Part shown: positions 1-7,453 of the stretch, in pieces | Layout of the letters: each line of letters opens with the position of its first letter | How positions within the stretch are numbered: the first letter of the stretch is position 1 | Source of the DNA: Xenococcaceae cyanobacterium MO_167.B27 | GTDB taxonomy: Bacteria > Cyanobacteriota > Cyanobacteriia > Cyanobacteriales > Xenococcaceae | Reading direction: 5' to 3' | DNA length: 47,879 bases | Assembly (NCBI GenBank): GCA_030065935.1 | Contig: JASJCP010000062.1 | Location: forward strand, 1 to 47,879 | Translations under genes and position numbers: made by a program | Notes under the pieces: model-generated | Databases searched by the model: none | Seen by the model: the letters and a program-made list of their open reading frames with translations, nothing else | Told to the model about the DNA's origin: nothing

Positions 1-165
1 AGGGATGAAAACGCAGCCAAAAATATTAGAGCAGAGGGCATCAGACAGTTATCGGTCTTAGGAACTAGGACTGCTGCTAGTGGAGGGGATGTAAGACCAA
101 GGAGTGGACGCAAGTCTGTTCTGAGGCAATCCCCGATTGAAGTCAAGCAACTTCAGGGAAGCTAG
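1..165 (+). CDS. tnpB: 3' end of an IS605-family TnpB (RNA-guided nuclease), truncated by the window edge
   Basis: Frame 1 is open from base 1 to a TAG at 163-165 and encodes the last 54 residues of a TnpB/OrfB protein. It starts RDENAAKNIRAEG, the conserved final RuvC motif (D-x-N-AA-NI) around the last catalytic Asp, followed by the usual basic tail (GGDVRPRSGRKSVLRQSP). TnpB is the RNA-guided nuclease of IS200/IS605 elements and the ancestor of Cas12. The N-terminus and most of the RuvC domain lie outside the window, so I cannot say whether the gene is intact. The family call rests on this C-terminal motif only, which is distinctive. Confidence 0.85.
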   Translation, partial: RDENAAKNIRAEGIRQLSVLGTRTAASGGDVRPRSGRKSVLRQSPIEVKQLQGS

Positions 166-200
166 AAGCCCACGGTTTCACCGTGGGTAGTTCACTTTGT
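166..200 (+). mobile_element. IS605-type right-end hairpin / 3' end of the TnpB omegaRNA scaffold
   Basis: Directly after the TnpB stop there is a perfect 7-bp stem, CCCACGG (169-175) with CCGTGGG (181-187), around a 5-nt loop, followed by TAGTTCAC. Hairpins of this kind mark the right end of IS605 elements and form the 3' end of the guide-RNA scaffold, with the guide taken from flanking DNA. The element end is therefore near 195, and the bases just after it would be the guide. The exact end is inferred, not proven. Confidence 0.6.
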
Positions 201-214
201 TAGCTCAATCAGTA

Positions 215-304
215 AGAAGGATAAAGGATGAAGGATAAAGGATTAGGAAAGATAAATACCCCTGACCTCTGACCTCCTACCTAGACTCTCTGACCTCTGA
301 CCCC
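215..304. repeat. Short tandem repeats (GGATAAA / TGACCTC / CCTACCTAGACTC units)
   Basis: The gap before the DciA-like gene is made of degenerate short repeats: GGATAAAGGATGAAGGATAA-type units, then TGACCTC and CTACCTAGACTC units. The same unit types recur near 23,455-23,505. They resemble the short tandemly repeated sequences common in cyanobacterial gaps. No function is assigned. Confidence 0.7.
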
Positions 305-305
305 T

Positions 306-899
306 ATGTTCTCCAATTCCCTAAAAAATATTCTGCATCAAATTTCCCAACAACCAGGTTGGGAACAATACCGACAACACTGTGAAGTTATAGACTGTTG
401 GCAAAAAATCACTAATCAGAAAATAGCCCAGAACACCAGACCCATGTACATTTCCAGACAGGTGCTTTGGGTAGCAACATCTAGTTCAGTGTGGGCGCAA
501 GATTTATCTTTACAAAGATATAGTTTGCTGAAAAAGCTCAACTCAAAACTTACTTTTACTCTCACTGATATCAGGTTTTCCCCCGCTAACTGGAAGAAAT
601 CTTCAGACAATTGGGCTTCTGATAGGGAAGAAATAGTTATAAAACCTCAAAAAGCACTTGATTCAGCCAAAAACCCTGAAGATGAGCCAAAGATTGATGA
701 CCCCAAACTAGCAATACAAAAATCGTTGGAGAAGATAAAAGCAAGAATAGAATTGTCAACCCAATCTGGTTGTTTTTGTCCTCAATGTGGTTCTCCTACT
801 CCTGCTCCAGAATTAGAACGTTGGAAAGTTTGTCATCATTGTATTGCTCATAAATGGTCATTGGAGTATCGTCCTCCAACTCAAAATAAAGACAAATAA
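306..899 (+). CDS. DUF721 / DciA-like helicase-loader protein with C-terminal zinc ribbon
   Basis: This 197-residue protein has an N-terminal DUF721 (DciA-like) domain over roughly residues 5-110, including the CWQKI...ISRQVLWVATSSSVWAQDLSL segment typical of the family. A charged linker follows, then a zinc ribbon (CPQC at 158-161, CHHC at 176-179). DciA proteins bind DNA and help load the replicative helicase DnaB in bacteria that lack DnaC. The C-terminal zinc ribbon is a feature I associate with cyanobacterial members. It stands alone, between the TnpB remnant and a long gap. The family call is good; the helicase-loading role is carried over from the family. Confidence 0.75.
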   Translation: MFSNSLKNILHQISQQPGWEQYRQHCEVIDCWQKITNQKIAQNTRPMYISRQVLWVATSSSVWAQDLSLQRYSLLKKLNSKLTFTLTDIRFSPANWKKSSDNWASDREEIVIKPQKALDSAKNPEDEPKIDDPKLAIQKSLEKIKARIELSTQSGCFCPQCGSPTPAPELERWKVCHHCIAHKWSLEYRPPTQNKDK

Positions 900-942
900 A
901 TACCATTTACAACTCTTATGTACTCTCATAAAAACTAATTAT

Positions 943-1091
943 CCGCGATCCCCTAATGGTTATAAATATTTTTACTCAGAAATAGCTAAAAATTTTTTGT
1001 ATCTTAAAATACTATTTTTTAGGTTAGCTGTGTACATTTATTAACGAATAATAAAGATAATATAAAGAAAAAAAACTGTTGGGGATCGCGG
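943..1091. repeat. 149-bp segment bounded by 11-bp inverted repeats (MITE-like)
   Basis: CCGCGATCCCC at 943-953 is the exact reverse complement of GGGGATCGCGG at 1081-1091. The interior is very AT-rich and has no gene. The layout (short terminal inverted repeats, about 150 bp, non-coding) resembles a small non-autonomous element. I see no convincing target-site duplication, so the mobile nature is a guess. Confidence 0.35.
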
Positions 1092-1187
1092 AAACCTATA
1101 TGGAATCTAGGATTGAATTCGATACCTGAGATCCTAAAAATTAGCAAAATAGAAAATATCAAGAGGAAATTAAACCCGATGCCATTC

Positions 1188-1287
1188 TTATTCATTCAAC
1201 AAACCACCTTTGGGGGCTTTTTTCAAAAAATAGCCTAAGCCAGTAAGAGTGATTCCCGTCACCGAAGGTGCAGCGAAGCGTTCGCTT
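1188..1287 (-). pseudogene. Possible 3' remnant of an unidentified gene
   Basis: On the minus strand a short open stretch ends in TAA at 1188-1190 and reads ...ITLTGLGYFLKKAPKGGLLNE, which looks like a membrane-protein C-terminus. Upstream it runs into an in-frame stop inside a repeat with the palindrome AGCGAA...TTCGCT. I do not recognise the parent gene. It may simply be a fortuitous open frame. Confidence 0.25.
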
Positions 1288-1299
1288 CTGCTCTAGAAT

Positions 1300-1620
1300 C
1301 AGGTGGTTAAACAGGTTTAACTTCTCTGTTGGTTAAAACAGGAGAGATTCGCCCATTGATGTTCCGAATCCGGCCGGGCATTTAAACTGGGGAAGTAAAT
1401 TCCACAGACAGCCTCTTGTTAAAAGCACGATTTTCTAAGTTTCAACCTAGCCCTCACCGACAATTAATCGGTGGTGGTAGCTGATGTACCACCTACACCC
1501 TTTGACATAATAATGATTCACACTCTCTGGGTTGCACTTACTTTTAAGAATCACTTTCACAGTGGTTAAACTCAGGTTGCGAGCTATAAATCCCTAGGGA
1601 CATTGCTTCGCACCTTTCAC
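1300..1620 (-). ncRNA. Candidate HEARO / IscB-type omegaRNA without an adjacent nuclease gene
   Basis: Read on the minus strand, this gene-free stretch carries an ordered set of helices and unpaired motifs. From 5': stem GGTGGTA/TACCACC (near 1492-1472), stem ACCGA/TCGGT, then GGGCTAGGTTGAAACTTAG, AGAGGCTG, GGAATTTACTTCCCCAGT, GCCCGGCCGG, and a CCTGTT/AACAG hairpin near 1345-1323. The order TAGGTTGAAA - GGCTG - GGATTT..CCCCAGT - C-rich stem - CTCTC hairpin matches what I remember of IscB omegaRNAs (HEARO). IscB normally follows its RNA; here, downstream on the minus strand, there are only about 200 bp of non-coding DNA. Boundaries are approximate, and a covariance search was not possible. Confidence 0.45.
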
Positions 1621-2110
1621 CGAACAAGGCGAGCCGTCCCACTGCTCACCTCTGTCCTTATCCTTGCTGCCTACTTGTTTGTTGTCTTACTCTTGGTAGT
1701 AATACATATCTTACTAGTTTCCTACCTAGAGAGATTTAACCCCAAAAACCCAAAGAGTCTTTGGGACAAACCTTATTGTTAAAGTCTTAGACTGATTCTC
1801 TCATATTTTGGGATACAGAAGATATGATTCTTCAACTTATTTTTATTCATCGACAGCCTGATGGCAACTGGACGATATAAGGTAAAGGGCTAAACTTGTG
1901 TTGCTTGAATAGTACCGACCGTTAGCATTTTCTCGTCCAACGTTACCCCAGAAATGGGAGGTTTTAAAGCTAGGTTTCCCATTTAAAAACCTGCACCTAG
2001 AAAGTAAACCTTGACTCTCAATTCCTAAGTGGTTGACTTTGGATGTTTCCTCAAAATTTGAAACGCGGGAGTCCCGTTATGGAACATGAGGGTCTTCTTA
2101 AGAGAAAAAG
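1621..2110. other. Gene-free region upstream of the small Cys-rich gene
   Basis: No protein-coding frame of any quality was seen here. A hairpin, AAATGGGA (about 1951-1958) with TCCCATTT (about 1977-1984), lies about 130 bp before the next gene, and CTTCTTAAGAG precedes its start. These could belong to a structured leader, but I match them to no known riboswitch. Confidence 0.3.
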
Positions 2111-2374
2111 ATGAAAAAAGCCAATTTGTTGAATTTTAATTGTCGCCACTGTCGCTTCTTCAACCCAGAAGGAAGAAGAGGAGGCACTTGTCAGAAATTA
2201 GCTGTCCCTGTTAACAGCAATTGGAAAGCTTGCGTTTTAGCTTGTCATCCTTTCTCACCCACTTGGAAAACTTTGGAAGATATTGTTCATTTAGAAACTT
2301 CTTTTAAATACACTTCTTCTACTCCCACAGCGGATATCCCACTGCCAAAGCGGAAATTAGTCCAGCCAAAGTAA
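2111..2374 (+). CDS. Small conserved Cys-rich protein, function unknown
   Basis: This 87-residue protein begins MKKANLLNFNCRHCRFFNPEGRRGGTC and has five cysteines in its first 45 residues (CRHC at 11-14, then C27, C42 and C46), arranged like a small metal-binding fold. It contains the block RRGGTCQKL..PV...W.AC, which I associate with cyanobacterial hypothetical proteins. The C-terminal 35 residues are low in complexity. The start is preceded by an AAGAGAAAAAG purine run at a suitable distance. There is no recognisable enzymatic domain, no membrane segment and no operon partner. It is probably a real gene; its role is unknown. Confidence 0.6.
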   Translation: MKKANLLNFNCRHCRFFNPEGRRGGTCQKLAVPVNSNWKACVLACHPFSPTWKTLEDIVHLETSFKYTSSTPTADIPLPKRKLVQPK

Positions 2375-2483
2375 CTTCTTAAGAAATGTTGATCAAATCT
2401 TAATTCAACAATCTAAATTTAACTAAATTTTTTTATTTGCTCAGAAAACTGCGCGGAAAAATACTTCAGGTGTAGTTTTTATC

Positions 2484-2532
2484 TTTAGCAACTTTTTAGT
2501 TAGTAGTTAGTAGTTAGTACTTAGTAGTTTGT
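2484..2532 (+). repeat. TAGTTAG heptamer tandem repeat
   Basis: Several near-identical copies of TTAGTAG/TAGTTAG lie in tandem between the Cys-rich gene and the palindromic element, typical of cyanobacterial short tandem repeats. It contains no coding potential. Confidence 0.7.
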
Positions 2533-2606
2533 ATATGCGAACAGTTTGCGCCTCTACACTAGTTAAGTAGTCGGTGCACTCATAATGGCGCGATATTTGA
2601 GATAGC

Positions 2607-2728
2607 GGTGCGCGGGGATGGGGGGACTTCAACAAACTACAATCAACTGTGGGAAGCAAAACATCAAACCCGAAAAGTCCCCCCTATCCACCCCTGCGGA
2701 ATTTTTAATCCGCAAAGGAACGCGCACC
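2607..2728. repeat. 122-bp palindromic element with nested hairpins (MITE-like)
   Basis: The ends are exact inverted repeats: GGTGCGCG (2607-2614) and CGCGCACC (2721-2728). Inside them GGGGGGACT (about 2620-2628) pairs with AGTCCCCCC (2676-2684), and the right arm carries a further perfect hairpin, TGCGGA...TCCGCA. The unit would fold into one long branched hairpin in either strand. There is no coding capacity. It is probably a non-autonomous repeat; the genomic copy number is unknown. Confidence 0.5.
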
Positions 2729-3085
2729 AAGAGAGGGAATAGGTAATAGGCTTTTCTTGCAATAGACAATAGCAAGAACCTCAGTATTAGTAATAGCGCG
2801 TTTAAGCTAAAATGCTGGGTTCAAATTTGATGAAAGATAATATTAATCGCTAGGAAGACCCTTGCACTACCCAACAAATGAATCTAGACGTGCTAGTAGG
2901 TTGGGTTGTGCTTTCAGTGCGGTCTTGGACGGGACTTTTAAAGTCGCGGTGCGCGACGCAGTCCCTTGGCTTTCCCCACCGAAGCACCTTTAGGGTATAA
3001 GAGAGACGAAACCCAAGATATACAAGTAATTGTTGGGGCTTTGTACCCTTAGTAATACCCAAAGTTATTAGCTAAAAGCAATAAC
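2729..3085. other. Gene-free repeat-rich region before menB
   Basis: It contains AATAGGTAATAGG-type short repeats and a GC-rich patch (GCGGTGCGCGACGCAGTCCC near 2946) followed by CCCCACCGAAGCACC, related to the CACCGAAGGTGC repeat at 1260 and 23,560. A 70-codon minus-strand frame over this patch is composed of repeat sequence and is not a credible gene. Confidence 0.4.
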
Positions 3086-3919
3086 TTAGGGAAGCCAAGG
3101 ATATTGACGAAAGTTGGGCTGTCGTTTTTCTAAAAAAGCTTGTTTTCCTTCTGCTCCTTCTTCAGTCATGTAATAAAGTAAAGTTGCATTCCCTGCTAAT
3201 TCTTGTAGCCCTGCTTGTCCATCACAGTCAGCATTAAAAGCGGATTTAAGACAACGAATGGCAATAGGACTTTTTTGGAGGATTTCTTGCGCCCATTGGA
3301 TACCCTCTGTTTCTAATTGCTCTACAGGTACAACATGATTTATTAAACCCATCTCTAAAGCTTGTTGGGCGTTATATTGCCGACATAAAAACCAAATTTC
3401 TCTAGCTTTTTTTTGTCCTACAATACGAGCTAAATAACTAGCTCCAAAACCACCATCAAAACTCCCTACTTTTGGTCCTGTTTGTCCAAAAATAGCATTA
3501 TCTGCTGCAATAGTTAGGTCACAGATTAGATGTAAAACATGACCTCCACCAATAGCATAACCAGCTACTAAAGCAATAGTTACTTTGGGTAAGGAACGAA
3601 TTAGTTTTTGTAAATCTAAAACATTGAGACGAGGTACTCCAACATCGTCTATATACCCCGCTTTTCCCCTAATACTTTGATCTCCTCCAGAACAAAAAGC
3701 ATATTTTCCATCGGTATGAGGACCCGCACCAGTTAACAAGATAACTCCGATAGTGCTATCTTCTCTCGCATCACAAAAGGCATCATACATCTCAAATACA
3801 GTTTTGGGACGAAAGGCGTTGCGTTTATGGGGTCGGTTAATTGTTATTTTGGCGATACCATCCCATTTCTGATAAATAATATCTTCGTAGTTGTGATGAG
3901 TTTGCCATTGACTGTCCAT
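3086..3919 (-). CDS. menB: 1,4-dihydroxy-2-naphthoyl-CoA synthase (MenB)
   Basis: This 277-residue crotonase-fold enzyme closes the second ring of the naphthoquinone in phylloquinone (vitamin K1, the photosystem I A1 cofactor) synthesis, converting o-succinylbenzoyl-CoA to 1,4-dihydroxy-2-naphthoyl-CoA. The sequence shows the MenB hallmarks: [14 protein letters not shown] near the N-terminus, [11 protein letters not shown] (CoA/oxyanion segment), [40 protein letters not shown] in the core, and [18 protein letters not shown] at the C-terminus. Length is full for the family. It is alone on this strand, with no other men genes in the window, as is common in cyanobacteria where the pathway is scattered. 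Confidence 0.95.
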   Translation of the reverse strand: MDSQWQTHHNYEDIIYQKWDGIAKITINRPHKRNAFRPKTVFEMYDAFCDAREDSTIGVILLTGAGPHTDGKYAFCSGGDQSIRGKAGYIDDVGVPRLNVLDLQKLIRSLPKVTIALVAGYAIGGGHVLHLICDLTIAADNAIFGQTGPKVGSFDGGFGASYLARIVGQKKAREIWFLCRQYNAQQALEMGLINHVVPVEQLETEGIQWAQEILQKSPIAIRCLKSAFNADCDGQAGLQELAGNATLLYYMTEEGAEGKQAFLEKRQPNFRQYPWLP

Positions 3920-4227
3920 TAGTTATGCAGCTATTAGTAGTTATTTGACTCTAGAACTTTGGGCATATTAACCCAAAAAAGTATTTTCCGTAAATTCACT
4001 TACAACAATCTTTAAAAGATATTGTAAATTTGTTAAGGGATCATAAAATTTAGTGGCTTATGAACAGGGATCAAGAATAATATCATCAAAATCCGATATT
4101 CTAGGCTTAGATAAAAATCATGTTCAATCTAATGAGTACTTAAGTTATATCCACAACTTTAAAAAAGTTAACAATAAATTAGATTTTTCCTTGCTATTTC
4201 TTGCTCCATTTTTTAATAGGTAAAATA

Positions 4228-4440
4228 ATGAATAATATACAAAATATCTACTGTCCCAATTGTGGCGATCGCGCCTTAAGAGTTAATTCATATGAAGCTA
4301 AAATTATGCGTACTTCTTGTCCTCATTGTGACTATTTAATGGTGCAATGTTCAGAAACAGGGAAAGTAATTGAAGCTTATGCACCAGGGTTATTTCCCTC
4401 GGGATGCTCTCAATTGTCCACAAGCAGCATCAGCAGATAA
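4228..4440 (+). CDS. Small zinc-ribbon protein, cyanobacterial conserved hypothetical
   Basis: Starting from the ATG at 4228 the product is 70 residues, with CPNC and CPHC pairs forming a zinc ribbon, then the block [18 protein letters not shown]. This is a small protein family common in cyanobacteria and sometimes mislabelled as PriA helicase because of the zinc-binding Cys pairs; there is no helicase domain. An upstream in-frame ATG at 4201 would add nine residues without homology value, so I prefer the internal start. Its last 51 bases overlap the 3' end of convergent rlmN, so the C-terminal tail ([13 protein letters not shown]) may be an extension caused by loss of the original stop. Confidence 0.6.
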   Translation: MNNIQNIYCPNCGDRALRVNSYEAKIMRTSCPHCDYLMVQCSETGKVIEAYAPGLFPSGCSQLSTSSISR

Positions 4441-5424
4441 ACCACGGGAATAGCGGACACTCACTGCAATTTTATTCTGCTTCAAAATATTTTGAAATTG
4501 TTTAATTCTTTGTTTATTGGGACGTTGATAATCAACCTCAGAAATGGGGTTGTAAGGAATTAAATTGACATGAGTTTGAAAACCTCGTAAATGTTTAACC
4601 AACTCCTGAGCATTTTCGGGTAGATCGTTCAGCCCTGCTAACAGAATATACTCAAAAGTTACTCTTCTTCCTGTGATTTTGACGTATTCACGGCAATCTT
4701 CCCATAATTGATCTAGGGGATAGTGTTGGGCACTAGGAATTAACTTCTCCCGTAAAGATTGATTAGAAGCATGAAGACTTACTGCAAAAGTGACTTGTAG
4801 CTTATGTTCTGCTAATTCCCGAATTTTATTAGGTAGTCCCACTGTAGAGATTGTAAGCGATCGCTGACCAATTCCCACATCTTGATTTAAAGATTTAACA
4901 CTCTTGACTACCTCATCCAAATTAATTAAGGGTTCACCCATCCCCATATAAACAACATTACTAACTCGCTGTCCAAAATCATTTTGCACAGTCAAAACCT
5001 GATCTACTATTTCATAGGCTTTGAGATTGCGATTAAATCCCCCTTTTCCAGTAGCGCAAAAATCACACGCCATCGGACAACCAACTTGAGAAGAAACACA
5101 AACAGTTAAACGTTTATCAGTAGGAATTCCTACAGCTTCAATAATTAAACCATCTTGGAGTTGCAAGAGATATTTACGAGTTTCATCGGGTGCAACAGCC
5201 TGAAAATGAATCTTAGAGCGTCCTATGGGATAATCAGCCACAGATTCGCGAAATTGCTTCGGAAAGACAGAAATTTCTGCCAGCGAGCGCGCTCCTTTTT
5301 GATAGAGCCACTGATATAATTGTTTTCCACGGTAAGCTGGCTGTCCTTGTTCCTCCATCCAAGCAGTTAACTCTGCTAAAGATTTTCCCAACAACACATC
5401 TGACTTAGTTAATTGTAAATTCAT
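4390..5424 (-). CDS. rlmN: Dual-specificity RNA methyltransferase RlmN (23S rRNA A2503 / tRNA A37, C2)
   Basis: This 344-residue radical-SAM enzyme methylates C2 of A2503 in 23S rRNA and of A37 in some tRNAs, affecting translational fidelity. The [4Fe-4S] motif is C116-MA-C120... C116-x3-C120-x2-C123 ([16 protein letters not shown]). Other family blocks are [42 protein letters not shown] and the C-terminal [17 protein letters not shown], whose Cys is the methyl-carrying residue. The length is normal. The downstream end overlaps the convergent zinc-ribbon gene. It is transcribed alone, with short repeats upstream. Confidence 0.95.
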   Translation of the reverse strand: MNLQLTKSDVLLGKSLAELTAWMEEQGQPAYRGKQLYQWLYQKGARSLAEISVFPKQFRESVADYPIGRSKIHFQAVAPDETRKYLLQLQDGLIIEAVGIPTDKRLTVCVSSQVGCPMACDFCATGKGGFNRNLKAYEIVDQVLTVQNDFGQRVSNVVYMGMGEPLINLDEVVKSVKSLNQDVGIGQRSLTISTVGLPNKIRELAEHKLQVTFAVSLHASNQSLREKLIPSAQHYPLDQLWEDCREYVKITGRRVTFEYILLAGLNDLPENAQELVKHLRGFQTHVNLIPYNPISEVDYQRPNKQRIKQFQNILKQNKIAVSVRYSRGLSADAACGQLRASRGK

Positions 5425-5517
5425 AGTTTAATCAAGATAAAAACTTAAACCTTGTCCATATAGAGAACTGGAGTTTTATTGATAATCTGATAAATAATGA
5501 TACTCTGGTGCGTTTTC

Positions 5518-5552
5518 CCAATCACCAATCACCAATCACCAATCACCAATCC
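5518..5552. repeat. CCAATCA heptamer tandem repeat
   Basis: About five consecutive copies of the heptamer CCAATCA lie between rlmN and the SRPBCC gene. It is a typical short tandem repeat with no coding value. Confidence 0.85.
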
Positions 5553-5597
5553 CTCCAACTTGTTTCTTAAAACTCCTGATTTCAAAATATATGGGGT

Positions 5598-6080
5598 TTA
5601 TCCATCTATCGCCAAGGGATTTTCTACCGCTTGAGCCAATTTTATCGCAACGCGATCGCAGTAGGGACGAATCCACCACCACATTAGAGGGGATAACCAT
5701 CCCTTGAGAGTAATAGAACAACAAATATAAGTACCACAGAGAGTTGATTCTACCTGATAAGTGATTCTTTGTTCCATCCCTGGTATCGCCAAAATCCTAA
5801 TTGCTAATAATTCTTTCGGACGAACATTCTCTACAAACATCCGAACAGGAATCGGAGTTAACTTAGTTACTACCTGATAAAATAAGCCTGGTTTAGCAAT
5901 TAAGCCTCTGGGTAAATCTGTCCTAGAAAATAGAGGATGCCAAGATACATCAGCGATATTAACAATTTTTTGCCACAAAATGTCTAGAGGAGCATTGCTG
6001 ACAGTACGATAAGTTTTATAGACAAGAAATCTGTAATTACCTTTGTTAGCCCACAGTTTCAAAGAAAAACAGAGAATCAT
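5598..6080 (-). CDS. SRPBCC-fold (polyketide cyclase/START-like) protein
   Basis: This 160-residue protein has the pattern of a SRPBCC/polyketide-cyclase-like domain: an N-terminal strand (YRTVSNAPLDILWQKIVNIADVSWHP) followed by alternating strands (LFYQVVTKLTPIPVRMFVENVRPKELLAIRIL), ERITYQVESTL-like strands, and a long C-terminal helix ending CDRVAIKLAQAVENPL. These domains bind hydrophobic ligands in a deep cavity; no ligand can be inferred. There is only one plausible Met start, so the N-terminal 20 residues could be unreliable. It is a single gene with no operon partner. Confidence 0.6.
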   Translation of the reverse strand: MILCFSLKLWANKGNYRFLVYKTYRTVSNAPLDILWQKIVNIADVSWHPLFSRTDLPRGLIAKPGLFYQVVTKLTPIPVRMFVENVRPKELLAIRILAIPGMEQRITYQVESTLCGTYICCSITLKGWLSPLMWWWIRPYCDRVAIKLAQAVENPLAIDG

Positions 6081-6611
6081 ATTAATTTACCCCTCCTTCA
6101 TCAATGACTTTCAGTGGTATTTGCAATTTAAGGCTTACACAATTCTAGTGAAAATTTGATAATTATCCAGACATAATTAATTGTATGGACAATTTTATTA
6201 TTGTCCATTGCATCTCCTTAAGTAGTTGGACATTCATTAAATTCATTGGTCTGGGTTAGGTAATAGGTAAGAAGCGCGATAGTAAAAAATTATGTGCAAT
6301 TAATAGTATTCCAGTTACCGATCTAAGTACTTATCTAAAGTTATTGCTGAAATTCAATAGGTAAATTGATATCTTGCACCTCGAAGCCATACCGCCACCA
6401 AACTCAAGTTTTTATTTAAAACAGTAAGTCTATTAAAATAGACTACAAATTTTATGAAACCTGACTAAGTGCTTGAAGTCCTCTTGAGAGGACTTGATAA
6501 TATCAGCCAAGAAATTTATTTCTTGGTGATGTATTGCACTGGTGTAAGATGTGAGTCAACCTAATTAAACATAAAATAAATAGGTAGCCATAAAAAACTA
6601 CTATTACCTAT
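6081..6611. other. 530-bp gap with two hairpin groups
   Basis: There are no genes. It holds a 9-bp hairpin, ATGGACAAT/ATTGTCCAT (6185-6208), followed by a second TTGGACAT box, and a hairpin AGTCTATT/AATAGACT near 6427-6444. The rest is the two-hairpin repeat described separately at 6475-6526. Confidence 0.5.
6475..6545. repeat. Two-hairpin intergenic repeat, copy 1
   Basis: The unit is a perfect 9-bp hairpin, AAGTCCTCT-TG-AGAGGACTT, then 11 nt later CCAAGAAA-TTTA-TTTCTTGG, then GTGAT.TATTGC. A second copy with the same order and almost the same spacing is at 14,149-14,210. Both copies are intergenic. Function is unknown: it could be a mobile palindromic repeat or a conserved RNA structure. 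Confidence 0.65.
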
Positions 6612-7013
6612 TTAACTAACCCAATTGTCTAGCTTTAAATTTGGCACATAGCTAAATTCTTTAACATTATTCGTTATTAAGGTTACTTGTAAACTAAGCG
6701 CATGAGCAGCAATTAAAGTATCCAAAGAACCCATAGAAGTTCCTTGTTTTTCTAGTGTCGCCCTAATTGTGCCATAAGTAGTAGCAGCAGTAGTATCGAA
6801 CTCTACTATAGTCAAAGGCAGTAAAAATTGTTCTAAAGCTTGCTTATTTTTTTCGGGAAATTGGCTCTTTTGAACGCCAAATTCAAATTCAGCAACAGTC
6901 AGAGAAGATATACCAATGTCTCCCACATTGTAAGCCTTGAATCGCTGCAATACTTCTGGGGGCTTTTGTTTGATGATCTGTATGCAGATATTAGTATCAA
7001 GTAAAAAGTTCAT
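6612..7013 (-). CDS. vapC: VapC-type PIN-domain toxin
   Basis: This 133-residue PIN-domain ribonuclease has the metal-binding acidic residues of the family: D6 (LLDTNICI), E42 (SLTVAEFEFG), D98 (GSLDTLIAAHA), and the TNN..EF motif near 115-120 where the fourth residue is Asn, as in many active VapC proteins. VapC toxins cleave RNA, commonly tRNA, when released from their antitoxin. It overlaps the upstream antitoxin gene by 4 bp, so the two are translationally coupled. The RNA target is unknown. The module looks intact. Confidence 0.9.
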   Translation of the reverse strand: MNFLLDTNICIQIIKQKPPEVLQRFKAYNVGDIGISSLTVAEFEFGVQKSQFPEKNKQALEQFLLPLTIVEFDTTAATTYGTIRATLEKQGTSMGSLDTLIAAHALSLQVTLITNNVKEFSYVPNLKLDNWVS

Positions 7014-7243
7014 TCAAAGACATTTTCTCGCTCTTGCTCGTCAGGTTGCTGGCGATTACTCATAAAATCATCAGAAAATTGCTCTAGGCTCTCAAATAAT
7101 GTCTCCCAAGAATCTTGATAAGGTAAAAGCACTACTGCATTCCCCATACGCTTAATTATCACTTTATTCCCTTGAAAACGATATTTTTTTGGTAGCCTAA
7201 CCGCCTGACTTTGACCGTTTTGGAATAGTTTAGCTGTTTCCAT
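7010..7243 (-). CDS. vapB: VapB-type antitoxin (AbrB-like)
   Basis: This 77-residue antitoxin has an N-terminal swapped-hairpin AbrB-type DNA-binding region (METAKLFQNGQSQAVRLPKKYRF...VIIKRMGNAVVLLP) and a C-terminal acidic tail (ESLEQFSDDFMSNR) that should wrap around VapC. Antitoxins of this type usually repress their own promoter together with the toxin. The 3' end overlaps vapC by 4 bp. The promoter should lie in the 7244-7300 AT-rich stretch. Confidence 0.88.
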   Translation of the reverse strand: METAKLFQNGQSQAVRLPKKYRFQGNKVIIKRMGNAVVLLPYQDSWETLFESLEQFSDDFMSNRQQPDEQERENVFE

Positions 7244-7453
7244 TATTGAGCTACTTGTTAAAGTATATATTTTTAGTCTATACTAATTAGCTGAAATAAA
7301 TAATTGTAATTCAATTATTTATGGCGATCGCAATATTGAGAGAAATGTTTATATTTGGGAAATTCAACTTGATTTTATAAGCAATCCTCATCCCTTATTC
7401 TTTATTTCTCATTGCTTAAAATCTGATATCGTCTAGGTATCAATTCCTAGTTT

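Noticed and set aside
844-1044. 66-codon frame overlapping the DciA gene and the inverted-repeat segment
   Set aside because: It continues from the DciA 3' end in another frame, has no ribosome-binding site, and reads as low-complexity hydrophobic sequence.
1340-1400. tRNA candidate from the GTTCCGAATCC segment
   Set aside because: There is no acceptor, anticodon or D-arm around it; the segment belongs to the omegaRNA-like fold on the other strand.
2850-3062. 70-codon frame on the minus strand
   Set aside because: It lies entirely over repeat-type DNA (GCGACGCAGTCCC patch) and its translation has no recognisable motif.
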